Shown here: piece after piece, positions 16,885 to 27,325 of the stretch
Layout: every line of letters starts with the position of its first letter
Position numbering within the stretch: the stretch's first letter is position 1
NCBI RefSeq assembly: GCF_030409315.1
Contig: NZ_JAUFPS010000005.1
Span: 1 to 64,000, forward strand
DNA: 64,000 bases
Source: Mucilaginibacter flavus
Lineage (GTDB): Bacteria; Bacteroidota; Bacteroidia; Sphingobacteriales; Sphingobacteriaceae
Direction: 5' to 3'
The notes under the pieces: model-generated
The model's database searches: none
What the model saw: only the letters and a program-made list of their open reading frames with translations
What the model was told of the DNA's origin: nothing
Made by a program: the position numbers and the translations under genes

Positions 16885-19692
16885 TCAATGCGCCTCCAAC
16901 CAGTTTACGCCAGTGCCAATCTCCACCATAATAGGAACCGTGGTTTTAATGGCATTTTGCATGTTGTGTATAATAAGTGGTTTGATAAGCTCCACTTCAT
17001 GATGTGGTACATCAAACACCAACTCGTCATGTACCTGCATGGTCATGCGGGCATCTAATTTCTGGGCCTTCATTTCGCGGTGGATATTAATCATGGCTAT
17101 CTTGATCATATCTGCCGCCGAACCCTGGATGGGCGCGTTAATGGCATTTCGCTCGGCAAAACCGCGTACGGTGGCATTGGCCGAATTGATATCCCTTAAA
17201 TACCTGCGCCTGCCCATCAGCGTGGTTACATAACCGTTTTCGCGGGCAAAGTTCATGGTATCAGTCATGTATTGTTTTATACCGGGAAACTGCGCAAAAT
17301 ATTGTTCAATAATATCGGCCGCCTCTTTACGTGGGATGCCTAAGTTTTGCGATAAGCCAAATGCCGATTGGCCGTAAATGATACCGAAGTTAACCGCCTT
17401 GGCATTACGGCGTTGTTCGCTGGTTACTTCATCAAGCCCGATGCCGTACACGTTAGCTGCTGTAGCGGTGTGAATATCCAGCTTATCAACAAAGGCCTGC
17501 ATCATGTTTGGGTCTTTGCTGATCTCGGCAATAATGCGCAATTCTATCTGCGAATAATCGGCCGATACTATGGTATGGCCCGCGTCCCTCGGGATAAAAG
17601 CCTTCCTTACTTCCCTGCCCCGCTCGGTACGGATTGGAATGTTTTGCAAATTGGGGTTAACGCTGCTCAGCCTGCCGGTTGCGGCTACCGCCTGGTTGTA
17701 AGAGGTGTGGATTCTGCCGGTTTTAGGGTTCACCATTGTAGGCAAGGCATCAACATATGTAGATTTCAGTTTTTGCATTTGCCTGAAATCCAATATATCG
17801 CGCACAATGTCACTTTTGGCGGCAAGGGCAAGCAACACATCTTCGCCGGTTTGGTACTGGCCTGTTTTGGTTTTTTTAGCTTTAGGATCAAGCATCAGTT
17901 TTTCAAACAACACCTCGCCCAATTGTTTTGGCGATGCGATATTGAATTTTACGCCGGCTTTTTCATAAACCGTTTTTTCTAATTTGGCTATATCTGTTTC
18001 CAATTCCTTGCTAAAATCACCTAAGGTAGCATGATCTATTTTTACCCCTTCAAACTCCATATCGGCCAATACATAAATCAGCGGATTTTCAATTTCGTTG
18101 ATCAGCTTTTCGCTTTCAACCTCTTTAAGTTTGGGTTCAAAAACGGTTTTTAGTTGCAGGGTAATGTCGGCATCCTCGGCCGCGTATTCCTTTATTTTTT
18201 CTATCTCCACATCGCGCATATTACCCTGGTTTTTACCTTTGGGGCCAATAAGCGAAGTAATAGAAACCGGTTTGTAACCTAAGTAATTTTCAGACAGGAT
18301 ATCCATACCGTGGCGGGTATCCGGGTCAATCACGTAATGCGCTATCATTGTATCAAACAGGCTGCCTTTAACCTGCACCTGATACCACTTCAATACAAGT
18401 ACATCAAACTTAATATTTTGTCCTATTTTGCCGATACTTTCATTTTCCAGCACAGGTTTAAATTCGGCAACTATGCTTTTCGTAGTTTCCGGGTCAACCG
18501 GTACAGGTACATACCAGGCCTCACCTGCTTTTATTGAAAAAGATAATCCTACCAATTCGCAATTGTTAGCATCGGTACCGGTAGTTTCGGTGTCAAAACA
18601 AAAAGATTGCTGTTTTTCTAATATGGCTATCAGTTCGGCACGCTTTTCTGCAGTGTCTGCTAAATGATATTCGTGGGGTACGTTATCTATGTTTTTAGAG
18701 GCGATAATCAGGTCTTCGCGGATATCTTCCACGTCAACGGTCATCGTTGTACGGCGTTCTTCAACCGGAGTACCAAACAGGTCGGTTTGTGTACCTGCCG
18801 ATTTAAACTCGGTAATGGTAAAGTCGTCACCAAAAACGCGCCTGCCCAGGGTGCGGAACTCCAGTTCGGCAAATAACGGCTCTAACAGTTCCTTACTTGG
18901 CGCACAAACTTCCAGGCCTTCTTCATCCAATTCTACCGGCACGTTTAATAATATGGTAGCCAATTTTTTTGAAAGCAAACCCTGCTCGGCAAAGGTTTCC
19001 ACATTTTCGCGCTGCTTGCCTTTCAACTCATGGCTATGGGCAATGATGTTTTCCATGGAGCCATATTGCTTAATGAGCGATTTGGCTGTTTTTTCGCCAA
19101 TGCCAGGGATGCCGGGAATATTATCAACAGCATCACCCCATAAACCTAAAATATCTATAACCTGCTCAACATTTTCTATCTCCCATTTTTCCAGCACTTC
19201 CTTAACACCCAGTATCTCCATCTCGTTACCCATGCGGGCAGGCTTGTAAATGCGGATGTTTTCAGATACCAGTTGGGCAAAATCCTTATCAGGCGTCATA
19301 CAGTAAACCTGGTAACCCTTTTGCTCGGCCTTTTTGGCCAGGGTGCCTATAATATCATCGGCTTCGTAACCGTCCGACGTAATCACCGGGATATTGAAAC
19401 CCAATATCAATTTAACCACATACGGCAACGCTTTGGACAAATCCTCGGGCATGGCTTCGCGGTGGGCTTTGTAGGCCTCGTAATCAGTATGTCGTTCAGT
19501 AGGAGCATCAGTATCAAAAACAACAGCCATGTGGGTTGGCTTTTCTTTTTTCAAAACATCAAGCAAAGTATTGGTAAACCCCATTACCGCCGATGTATTC
19601 ATCCCGCCTGATGTAAACCGCGGACTTTTACTCAAAGCAAAATGCGCCCGGTAAATAAGGGCCATGCCATCCAAAAGAAATAGTTTTTTCAT
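16885..19692 (-). CDS. polA: DNA polymerase I
   Basis: Replaces RNA primers and fills repair gaps. 935 residues with all three domains. The N-terminal 5'-3' exonuclease (residues 1-290) carries LLDGMALIYRAHFA, EADDIIG and GIPGIGEKTAKSL. A 3'-5' proofreading domain keeps its acidic residues (FDTETTG, GQNIKFDVL, YAAEDADI), so unlike several bacterial Pol I enzymes it should proofread. The family A polymerase domain shows motif A SADYSQIELRI, motif B RRNAKAVNFGIIYG and motif C MQVHDELVFD (HDE at 888-890). Its stop codon lies within a dispersed repeat. The tag gene is upstream on the same strand, separated by a long inverted repeat. Confidence 0.97.
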   Translation of the reverse strand: MKKLFLLDGMALIYRAHFALSKSPRFTSGGMNTSAVMGFTNTLLDVLKKEKPTHMAVVFDTDAPTERHTDYEAYKAHREAMPEDLSKALPYVVKLILGFNIPVITSDGYEADDIIGTLAKKAEQKGYQVYCMTPDKDFAQLVSENIRIYKPARMGNEMEILGVKEVLEKWEIENVEQVIDILGLWGDAVDNIPGIPGIGEKTAKSLIKQYGSMENIIAHSHELKGKQRENVETFAEQGLLSKKLATILLNVPVELDEEGLEVCAPSKELLEPLFAELEFRTLGRRVFGDDFTITEFKSAGTQTDLFGTPVEERRTTMTVDVEDIREDLIIASKNIDNVPHEYHLADTAEKRAELIAILEKQQSFCFDTETTGTDANNCELVGLSFSIKAGEAWYVPVPVDPETTKSIVAEFKPVLENESIGKIGQNIKFDVLVLKWYQVQVKGSLFDTMIAHYVIDPDTRHGMDILSENYLGYKPVSITSLIGPKGKNQGNMRDVEIEKIKEYAAEDADITLQLKTVFEPKLKEVESEKLINEIENPLIYVLADMEFEGVKIDHATLGDFSKELETDIAKLEKTVYEKAGVKFNIASPKQLGEVLFEKLMLDPKAKKTKTGQYQTGEDVLLALAAKSDIVRDILDFRQMQKLKSTYVDALPTMVNPKTGRIHTSYNQAVAATGRLSSVNPNLQNIPIRTERGREVRKAFIPRDAGHTIVSADYSQIELRIIAEISKDPNMMQAFVDKLDIHTATAANVYGIGLDEVTSEQRRNAKAVNFGIIYGQSAFGLSQNLGIPRKEAADIIEQYFAQFPGIKQYMTDTMNFARENGYVTTLMGRRRYLRDINSANATVRGFAERNAINAPIQGSAADMIKIAMINIHREMKAQKLDARMTMQVHDELVFDVPHHEVELIKPLIIHNMQNAIKTTVPIMVEIGTGVNWLEAH

Positions 19693-19714
19693 TGTTTATG
19701 ATTAGACTGATTTA

Positions 19715-19886
19715 TTTTGATTTCACCGATTAAAGTGATTTCACTGATAGTCAGCAGCTATATATTGATTGTTAAAATTGATTTGTCGCTTTTCAAAAAT
19801 ACAATTTAAGTTGATCTATAAGTACCCGATTTCTTTAATTCAAAAAAATCACATCAATGAAATCACTTTAATCGGTGAAATCAAAA
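19715..19886. repeat. 33-bp inverted repeat between tag and polA
   Basis: Left arm 19715-19747 and right arm 19854-19886 are reverse complements over 33 bases with one mismatch (core TTTCACCGATTAAAGTGATTT). They enclose about 106 bases. The right arm ends on the base next to the tag stop codon (19887). The pair could form a large stem in the tag-polA RNA and separate the two genes. Confidence 0.85.
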
Positions 19887-20444
19887 CTACTTAAAATTAC
19901 ACTCCGGGATATGATCATTAACCATGCCCGTGGCCTGCATATAAGCGTAGCAAATGGTGGTGCCAAAGAATTTGAAGCCCCGCTTTTTCATGTCTTTACT
20001 AATAGCGTCAGATTCGGGCGTACTTACGGGTGCTCCGTGGCGGTGATTGATAATCGCCTTGCCTCCGGGCATAAAGTTGTACAGGTATTTATCAAATGAG
20101 CCAAACTCCTGTTGTATGCCGATGAATAGTTTGGCATTATTGATGGTGGCCAATACTTTAAGTCGGTTACGGATAATACCGGGGTCTTGCATCAGGCGCT
20201 CTACATCGTCATCAGTAAAGGCAGCTACCTTATGTACATCAAAATTGGCGAACGCCTTTTTGTAGCCTTCACGCCTTTTTAAAATAGTTATCCAGCTTAA
20301 ACCCGCCTGCGCCGATTCGAGGACCAGGAACTCAAACAGAATTTTATCGTCATGTACCTCCCTGCCCCACTCTTCATCGTGGTATTGCATATAAAGCGGA
20401 TCGGTACCGCACCAGGAGCAGCGGGTTAATTGAGTGGTGGTCAT
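19887..20444 (-). CDS. tag: DNA-3-methyladenine glycosylase I
   Basis: Removes 3-methyladenine from alkylated DNA, the first step of base-excision repair. 185 residues, normal for the family. All four zinc ligands of the E. coli enzyme have counterparts with the same spacing: Cys9 and His22 (RCSWCG; YHDEEWG), His178 and Cys182 (NDHIPEC). The helix-hairpin-helix-like QAGLSWITILKRREGYKKAF is also present. Being directly upstream of polA, which fills repair gaps, it makes a sensible repair pair, though the inverted repeat between them may uncouple expression. Confidence 0.95.
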   Translation of the reverse strand: MTTTQLTRCSWCGTDPLYMQYHDEEWGREVHDDKILFEFLVLESAQAGLSWITILKRREGYKKAFANFDVHKVAAFTDDDVERLMQDPGIIRNRLKVLATINNAKLFIGIQQEFGSFDKYLYNFMPGGKAIINHRHGAPVSTPESDAISKDMKKRGFKFFGTTICYAYMQATGMVNDHIPECNFK

Positions 20445-20486
20445 TTTTGTGTAGATATAAATCCGAAATTACTGAATATAATATAG

Positions 20487-20559
20487 TTTTCACGCTAAGA
20501 TCCCCAAGCCGCAAAGCAAAAAAATAATTCTTAGCGGCTTTGCGCCTTTGCGTGAAAGT
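20487..20559. repeat. TTTCACGCTAAG / CTTTGCGTGAAA inverted repeat
   Basis: An imperfect stem-loop whose left arm contains TTTCACGCTAAG and GCCGCAAAGC, and whose right arm holds CTTAGCGGCTTTGCGCCTTTGCGTGAAA. It lies in the divergent spacer between tag and the VWA gene, so it cannot be a simple convergent terminator. Confidence 0.65.
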
Positions 20560-20645
20560 TATACCAGTTTATGCACCTAACATTTCACAATAATTTCGCA
20601 TTTTGCAGGTGAGCGCAAAACGGGTAACGGCTCGCGTAATTTGAT

Positions 20646-22730
20646 ATGCATTTTTCACTAACATGGGGTTCGGTTTCGGGATGGTGGGTACCTGCCTGTT
20701 TGTTACTTGGGCTATTATACGCCTGGCTGCTATACCGGCAACCGGTTAACCTGGCTAAATATTACAGGATAGGGCTTTCGGTAGCCAGGGCTGTCGTGGT
20801 ATTCCTAATTGCCATGCTGCTGGTATCGCCATTGGTAAAATCTATCAGGTACGATGCACAAAAACCCCTGGTGCTTATTGCCCAGGATAATTCGTCGTCA
20901 ATTAACACATTTAAAACTCCGGGTTTCAATGTAGATGACTTTGTTGCGCAGTTAGCTAAGCTCAAAGAAACCCTTGGTGACAAGTATGATGTTCAGGAAT
21001 TTAATTTCGATAAGGATTTAGCCAATGGCTTATCCACCAAATTCAATGGCAAACAAACCGATATTGCCAATGCCCTTCACCAGTTAAACAACAAGTTTGT
21101 AAATCAGAATATCGGCGCATTGGTACTGGCTACAGATGGATTGTACAACCAGGGGAATGATCCGCAATACGAGGCGAAAAACATCAAAACCAGCATTTAT
21201 ACCGTTGCCCTTGGCGATACCGTTGCCAAACGCGATTTGCTGATTGGCAATGTAAACTACAACAAAACCGCCTTTTTGGGTAACGATTTTGAGATAGAGG
21301 TTTTGGCAGCCGCCTACCAAAGCAAAGGCGAAAACATTCGCCTAACCGTTACCGAAGATGGCAGGCAGGTGTACGCCCAAACTATCCCGGTAACCGGCAA
21401 TGATTTTAAAAAACTCGTCCCGGTTAAATTAAATGCCGATAAAAAGGGCTTGCGCAAGTTCAGCATCAACATTGCGCCTGTTAAAAACGAACTGTCAACC
21501 CAAAACAATACCGAAATTATTTATGTGGATGTATTGGATGCACGCCAAAAAGTATTGGTGCTGTACCAAAGCGCGCATCCCGATATTACCGTTATTAAAC
21601 AGGCTGTTGAAACCAATAAAAATTACGAGGTAAAAACTTCACTTCTTGCAGACATTGCCGATGTTAAACTACCCGATTACAGCTTGATTATCCTTTACCA
21701 GACTAACGCCGCTACTTCGCCCGCTGTAAAAAACTTCATCGCCAAAAGTAAAACAGCGGTGTGGTACATTTTAGGTTCGCAAAGCGATTTGCAGGGTTTT
21801 AATGCCGAACAGAATGTGGTGAAGATAAGCGCGGGCCGCAGTGAGACACAGGAAGTTTATGCTTTGCCGGAGGTCGGTTTCGCAGCCTTCACGCTATCAG
21901 ATTCATCCCGAAAGAAGATCATCAACCTGCCGCCGTTATTAGCGCCATTTGGCAGCTATGGTACCGCGGCGGGCACTACCATTTTACTTAAACAAAAAAT
22001 TGGCGCTATTGCTACCACCTACCCCCTTCTGGCCTTTGGCGATGAAGCAGGTCGTCGCACTGCTGTGTTAACCGGCGAAGGACTATGGCGCTGGCAATTA
22101 TCAGAATATCAAAATTACGGCAACCGCAACGCTACCGATGAATTATTAAGCCAAACCGTACAATATTTAACGGCCAATGCCAACCGCCAGCGCTTTAGGG
22201 TTTATCCGGCCCGCACCATATTTGACGAAGGCGAAAATGTGATCATTAATGCCGAATTATACAATGATGCGCTGGAGCTGATCAATACACCCGATGTTAA
22301 AATAGAACTTAAAAACGCGGAAGATAAAAGTTACAGCTTTTTATTTAGCCGTACCGGACAAAGCTACCAGTTAGATGCAGGCGTACTACCTGCCGGCGAA
22401 TACACCTACAGCGCATCAACCCAAAATGGTAAAAGCCAGTTTAAGTCATCAGGCCAGCTAACCGTAAAGGCCCTTAACCTGGAAACCCGCCAAAGCGCCG
22501 CTAATCATCAATTACTCAACACCATTGCCAAACAAAGCGGCGGCCAAATGCTGCTACCCAACCAAATCGGCCAGCTTGCAGATCTCATCCGAAAAAACGA
22601 CAACATCAAAACCGTTGTATACGAGGATAAACACTACAGCGATATCATCGACGTAAAATGGCTGTTTGTACTGATCCTTTTATTACTAACCGGCGAGTGG
22701 TTTTTAAGAAAACGCGAAGGGGAAGTATAA
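20646..22730 (+). CDS. Membrane-anchored von Willebrand factor A-type protein
   Basis: 694 residues, probably inner-membrane with a large periplasmic part. Two N-terminal membrane segments (about 13-30 and 45-63) and one near the C-terminus (about 670-686) are visible. A VWA-like domain follows the second segment, with a MIDAS motif D81-N-S-S-S85, the strand GALVLATDGLYNQG and a following YTVALGD strand. Later come beta-sandwich-like domains and a segment like a class I amidotransferase fold (LIILYQTNAATS). Relatives occur across Bacteroidota near BatA/BatB-type genes; here it stands alone with no MoxR ATPase. Function is unknown, with a protein- or metal-binding scaffold likely. Confidence 0.85.
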   Translation: MHFSLTWGSVSGWWVPACLLLGLLYAWLLYRQPVNLAKYYRIGLSVARAVVVFLIAMLLVSPLVKSIRYDAQKPLVLIAQDNSSSINTFKTPGFNVDDFVAQLAKLKETLGDKYDVQEFNFDKDLANGLSTKFNGKQTDIANALHQLNNKFVNQNIGALVLATDGLYNQGNDPQYEAKNIKTSIYTVALGDTVAKRDLLIGNVNYNKTAFLGNDFEIEVLAAAYQSKGENIRLTVTEDGRQVYAQTIPVTGNDFKKLVPVKLNADKKGLRKFSINIAPVKNELSTQNNTEIIYVDVLDARQKVLVLYQSAHPDITVIKQAVETNKNYEVKTSLLADIADVKLPDYSLIILYQTNAATSPAVKNFIAKSKTAVWYILGSQSDLQGFNAEQNVVKISAGRSETQEVYALPEVGFAAFTLSDSSRKKIINLPPLLAPFGSYGTAAGTTILLKQKIGAIATTYPLLAFGDEAGRRTAVLTGEGLWRWQLSEYQNYGNRNATDELLSQTVQYLTANANRQRFRVYPARTIFDEGENVIINAELYNDALELINTPDVKIELKNAEDKSYSFLFSRTGQSYQLDAGVLPAGEYTYSASTQNGKSQFKSSGQLTVKALNLETRQSAANHQLLNTIAKQSGGQMLLPNQIGQLADLIRKNDNIKTVVYEDKHYSDIIDVKWLFVLILLLLTGEWFLRKREGEV

Positions 22731-22893
22731 GAGTCAAGAGGTTAGAGTCAAGAATCAAGAGAGTTGCAACTTACGCAATGAACTAGGCCGCCGCTTTTTT
22801 GCCGCAACATAGCAAGATTTAAACGCAAAAAAATAGCGATGAAAAAATTCATCGCTACAAATATCTTGATTCTTGACTCTAACTTCTTGATTC
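22731..22893. repeat. AGAGTCAAGAATCAAGA inverted pair between convergent genes
   Basis: GTTAGAGTCAAGAATCAAG (about 22743-22761) and its exact reverse complement (about 22864-22882) flank about 100 bases. The left arm begins right after the VWA stop codon and the right arm ends near the divIC-like stop. It could form a stem in either transcript. The loop has its own small repeat, AAAAAATAGCGATG / CATCGCTAC. Confidence 0.85.
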
Positions 22894-23183
22894 TATTTCT
22901 GAGGTACTATTAAAAAAACATCCTCATTGTCCTTTTTCATCAAGTATTTTTCGCGGGCGAATTTTTCTAATTGCTGGGGGTTGGAGTTGAGTTCTTTAAG
23001 TTCTTTGGTAACCTGGTCGGTTTGGGCTTTGTAAAAGTCGCGCTCCTTTTCAAGTTTGTGAACCTGGCTACGATACTCGTATTGTGAGAACAGGTCGTTA
23101 CGATCAAAAAAAATCATCCACACAAAAAATGCTAACGTAACCAAAAAGAACTTGTTCTTAAAAAGGTCAATAAGCCGTTTCAT
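22893..23183 (-). CDS. Septum formation initiator, FtsB/DivIC-like
   Basis: Small bitopic division protein of about 96 residues from ATG 23183 (MKRLIDLFKN); the frame opens at 23207. It has a short cytoplasmic N-terminus, one membrane helix (KFFLVTLAFFVWMIFF) and a periplasmic coiled coil (YRSQVHKLEKERDFYKAQT...). The C-terminal EKFAREKYLMKKDNEDVFLI is the conserved end of FtsB/DivIC. In other bacteria it bridges FtsL and FtsQ. It is often next to eno; here eno lies upstream on the same strand, with lspA and a helicase between. Confidence 0.88.
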   Translation of the reverse strand: MKRLIDLFKNKFFLVTLAFFVWMIFFDRNDLFSQYEYRSQVHKLEKERDFYKAQTDQVTKELKELNSNPQQLEKFAREKYLMKKDNEDVFLIVPQK

Positions 23184-23247
23184 TGATATGGGTTGTATTA
23201 ATTTCATTTAAAGCTATTTATTTATTTTGAAGGATGCAAATTTTAGT

Positions 23248-23349
23248 GGTTCATTAGTTCACTGGTTTATTAGTTCATTGGTGAAAAGTTTTTGAAACCT
23301 GCCAACTTGCTAAGACCAATGAACCAGTGAACAAATGAACTAATGAACC
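23248..23349. repeat. GGTTCATTAGTTCA inverted repeat
   Basis: Left units GGTTCATTAGTTCACTGG and TTATTAGTTCATTGG (23248-23283) and the right complement CAATGAACCAGTGAAC...GAACTAATGAACC (23318-23349) form an imperfect long stem between the helicase stop and the divIC-like start. A related single arm occurs at 31683-31712. Confidence 0.8.
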
Positions 23350-23357
23350 AAGAAGAA

Positions 23358-24719
23358 CTATCGCCTTCCAGCCGATCTACTGGCTCCGCTCATTCCGCTG
23401 CCACCGCCGGATGATTTATTACCGCCGCCAGATTTGTTGCCGCCAGAACGATTGCCACCACCTGAACGGCCTCCGCCGCCACCTGATGATTTACGACCAC
23501 CGCCACGTCCGCTTTCGCGTTTAAAGCTGCCCGATCCTTTTTTGGATTGGCTGGCTACCAGGTTGGCAGCCATGGCTACTGGGCTCATTGGGTAAGGATG
23601 CCCTTCTTCAACCGGGATTTCCTTTCCAATTAGCTTATGAATATCCCTTAAAAACAAAATCTCTTCCGAATCACAGAACGACATCGCGATACCATCGGCA
23701 CCGGCCCTACCTGTACGACCGATACGGTGTACATAAGTTTCGGGGATATTTGGCAACTCGTAGTTAACCACATGGGTAAGCTCATCAATATCAATACCAC
23801 GGGCGGCAATATCGGTAGCTATCAACACGCGGGTGGTACGGTTTTTAAAGTTGGTTAACGCGCGCTGACGTGCGTTTTGTGATTTATTGCCGTGAATAGC
23901 CTCGGCAGTAATGCCAACCCGGTTCAAATCTTTCACCACTTTATCGGCACCGTGTTTGGTGCGGGTAAATACCAGCGCGGTTTTAATGTTTTTATCTTTC
24001 AGGATGTGGATCAGCAATGATTTTTTATCATTCTTCTCCACATAATATAAGGCCTGCTGTATAGTGTCGGCTGTTGACGATACCGGGGTTACCTCAATAC
24101 GCTCGGGATTAGTCAAAATGGTATCGGCCAGTGATTGAATCTCTTTAGGCATGGTAGCCGAAAAGAACAACGTTTGCCTTTTGGCAGGTACTTTAGCGAT
24201 AATCTTTTTAACATCGTTTACAAAGCCCATATCCAGCATACGGTCGGCTTCGTCCAATATCAGCATTTTAACGTGATCCAGGTGCACAAAACGCTGGTTC
24301 ATTAAATCCAGCAAACGACCCGGGGTAGCTATCAAAATATCAACACCACGACGCAAGGCATCTACCTGCGGGTTTTGCGATACACCACCAAAAATCACCA
24401 GGTTTTTTAAACCTGTGTTTTTGCCATAAGCGGTAAAGCTTTCGGCAATTTGTATGGCCAGCTCGCGGGTTGGCGTAAGTACCAGGGCCTTAATAGATTT
24501 TTGTTCTTTATGCGCCATCCTATCTTGAAACAATAATTGCAAAGTAGGTAACGCGAAAGCGGCAGTTTTACCGGTACCGGTTTGGGCGCAGCCCAATAAG
24601 TCGCGGTGATTTAATACAATAGGAATAGCTTGTGCCTGGATAGGCGTTGGAGTGGTATATCCCTCAGTTTTTAAGGCCTTGAGGATGGGCTCAATTAATT
24701 TTAAATTTTCGAATGACAT
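23358..24719 (-). CDS. DEAD-box RNA helicase, RhlE-like
   Basis: ATP-dependent RNA helicase of about 453 residues used in ribosome assembly and RNA turnover, often cold-induced. All motifs are present: Q motif ([12 protein letters not shown]), [12 protein letters not shown], Ia PTRELA, II DEAD, III SAT and [12 protein letters not shown]. The C-terminal 65 residues are a Gly/Ser/Arg low-complexity tail ([10 protein letters not shown]), typical of RNA-binding extensions in Bacteroidota helicases. The likely start is ATG 24719 ([11 protein letters not shown]); the frame opens at 24746. A promoter element at 24822-24829 gives a leader of about 95 bases, which contains a TGTGCAGAT repeat and may be regulatory. 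Confidence 0.94.
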   Translation of the reverse strand: MSFENLKLIEPILKALKTEGYTTPTPIQAQAIPIVLNHRDLLGCAQTGTGKTAAFALPTLQLLFQDRMAHKEQKSIKALVLTPTRELAIQIAESFTAYGKNTGLKNLVIFGGVSQNPQVDALRRGVDILIATPGRLLDLMNQRFVHLDHVKMLILDEADRMLDMGFVNDVKKIIAKVPAKRQTLFFSATMPKEIQSLADTILTNPERIEVTPVSSTADTIQQALYYVEKNDKKSLLIHILKDKNIKTALVFTRTKHGADKVVKDLNRVGITAEAIHGNKSQNARQRALTNFKNRTTRVLIATDIAARGIDIDELTHVVNYELPNIPETYVHRIGRTGRAGADGIAMSFCDSEEILFLRDIHKLIGKEIPVEEGHPYPMSPVAMAANLVASQSKKGSGSFKRESGRGGGRKSSGGGGGRSGGGNRSGGNKSGGGNKSSGGGSGMSGASRSAGRR

Positions 24720-24725
24720 GATTCT

Positions 24726-24772
24726 TGTAAATGTGCAGATGTGCAAATTTAAGATGTGCAGATGTGCTTGTA
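24726..24772. repeat. TGTGCAGAT-family repeat in the helicase leader
   Basis: Units AATGTGCAGATGTGCAAATTTAAGATGTGCAGATGTGC lie between the presumed promoter and the ATG of the helicase gene, so they would be transcribed as part of its 5' leader. Confidence 0.65.
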
Positions 24773-24821
24773 ATATTATAGACTATTTATGCCTATGTAC
24801 TAAGCACGGCATAACTTTCTG

Positions 24822-24829
24822 CAAAGATA
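24822..24829 (-). promoter_or_regulatory. -7 promoter element of the DEAD-box helicase gene
   Basis: The minus strand reads TATCTTTG, matching TAnnTTTG, about 102 bases before ATG 24719. It implies an unusually long leader for this genome, where other promoters sit within 25 bases of their starts. Confidence 0.55.
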
Positions 24830-24839
24830 CGGTTTTATA

Positions 24840-25063
24840 ATCAGATGTGAGGATTGCAAATATTGTAGGAGGGGGAACAGGTTTGGTAGCGACAAATTAG
24901 TATCAACGCAGCTTCAGTTCAAAATTAAAACTTCTGTCATCATGGAACGCAGTGAAGGATCTATTCGACGCAATGCATATTAGCCCTGTAATGTTTGCGA
25001 ATAGATGCTTCGTTCCTCAGCATGACAGGAAAGACCATTAAGATGTGATTACAAAAAGAAGCC
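24840..25063. other. Spacer with one dispersed repeat
   Basis: No gene is visible. From 24937 to 25030 a repeat runs from GTCATCATGGAACGCAGTGAAGGATC to GCTTCGTTCCTCAGCATGACAGG, with inverted ends and an inner GAATAGATGCTTCGTTC match to GATCTATTC. It may serve as the 3' end of lspA transcripts. Confidence 0.5.
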
Positions 25064-25594
25064 TTACGCCGTAACCGGCTTTTCTTCAGCCACCATTTTT
25101 TTTTGCTCGCGTTCGCGGAAGTAAGCGTTTACAATAAGAATACCTACACCTGCCATGATAGACATATCGGCTACGTTAAATACGCCTGTTTGAAAAATCT
25201 GGAAATTAAGGTGCAAAAAATCGGTTACGCTGCCGTACATGATCCTGTCCCACAGGTTACCTGCACCGCCGGCAATAATTAATATGATACCTATTTGGTT
25301 AAGCCTGGTTAAGTTTTTTTTGAGTAATACATAAAGCAAACCCCAGGTAAGTGCTAAGCAAGGTAACAGGGCGAGCAGGATAAACCTCCAAGGGTTTTGC
25401 AATGAATCGCCGAGACTTAAAAACGCGCCGGTATTTTCGGCACGGGTAATAGTGAAAAAGTTTTTGATAACAAAAATGTTATCGGTTAAGTGCACATGCT
25501 GGCGAATGTAAATCTTTGATACCCTGTCAACAGCAATATTTAAAACTAAAATTAACACTAAGCCCAATCCGCTCAAAATCCTTTTCCTATCCAT
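25064..25594 (-). CDS. lspA: Lipoprotein signal peptidase II
   Basis: Inner-membrane aspartyl protease that removes signal peptides from prolipoproteins. About 176 residues with four membrane segments. The catalytic Asp pair is present in GGAGNLWDRI (Asp116) and FNVADMSI (Asp143), with the conserved NTGAFLSLGD and the N-terminal VDRVSK. The frame opens at a GTG (25606), but ATG 25594 (MDRKRIL) is the better start. The C-terminal tail is charged and cytoplasmic (FREREQKKMVAEEKP). It matters for the several lipoproteins in this window. Confidence 0.95.
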   Translation of the reverse strand: MDRKRILSGLGLVLILVLNIAVDRVSKIYIRQHVHLTDNIFVIKNFFTITRAENTGAFLSLGDSLQNPWRFILLALLPCLALTWGLLYVLLKKNLTRLNQIGIILIIAGGAGNLWDRIMYGSVTDFLHLNFQIFQTGVFNVADMSIMAGVGILIVNAYFREREQKKMVAEEKPVTA

Positions 25595-25798
25595 TAAACT
25601 TAACACTTGATATTGTTTATAACGTAACGAAGGTTACTTAAATTATTGGCCGAAGATAAACAGGCCCGCTTGAAATGCAAAATTACAAACCAATTAAATA
25701 ATAGCTAAAAGCAAAATGCACAAAGCCTAAAGCTTAAATTCTGATTTCTAATACCCACCGGGGCATTTTGTATTAACCTATTTGATAGCCTTTATAAA

Positions 25799-25833
25799 TA
25801 AAAAAGGCCACCTGTTTTTAAGCAGATGGCCCT
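25799..25833 (-). terminator. Intrinsic terminator of eno
   Basis: Minus-strand stem GGCCATCTG / CAGGTGGCC (one wobble pair) followed by a T-rich tract (TTTTTTATTTATAAA), 15 bases after the eno stop. Confidence 0.85.
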
Positions 25834-25848
25834 TTAATATGGTTCAGA

Positions 25849-27207
<1,359 letters not shown>

Positions 27208-27325
27208 TCACAATGGAAATTTGGTTTTTGTTATCATTATTGATGATTACAGGAAAAGCGTAACAACAATTTAACATGGAATTAAAATATTTTAATGCGA
27301 TGGACTATACTTCAATTATGATGCA

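Noticed and set aside
17368..19249. Long frames (204 and 186 codons) opposite polA
   Set aside because: They are antisense to highly conserved polA codons, show no motif, and result from codon bias on the other strand.
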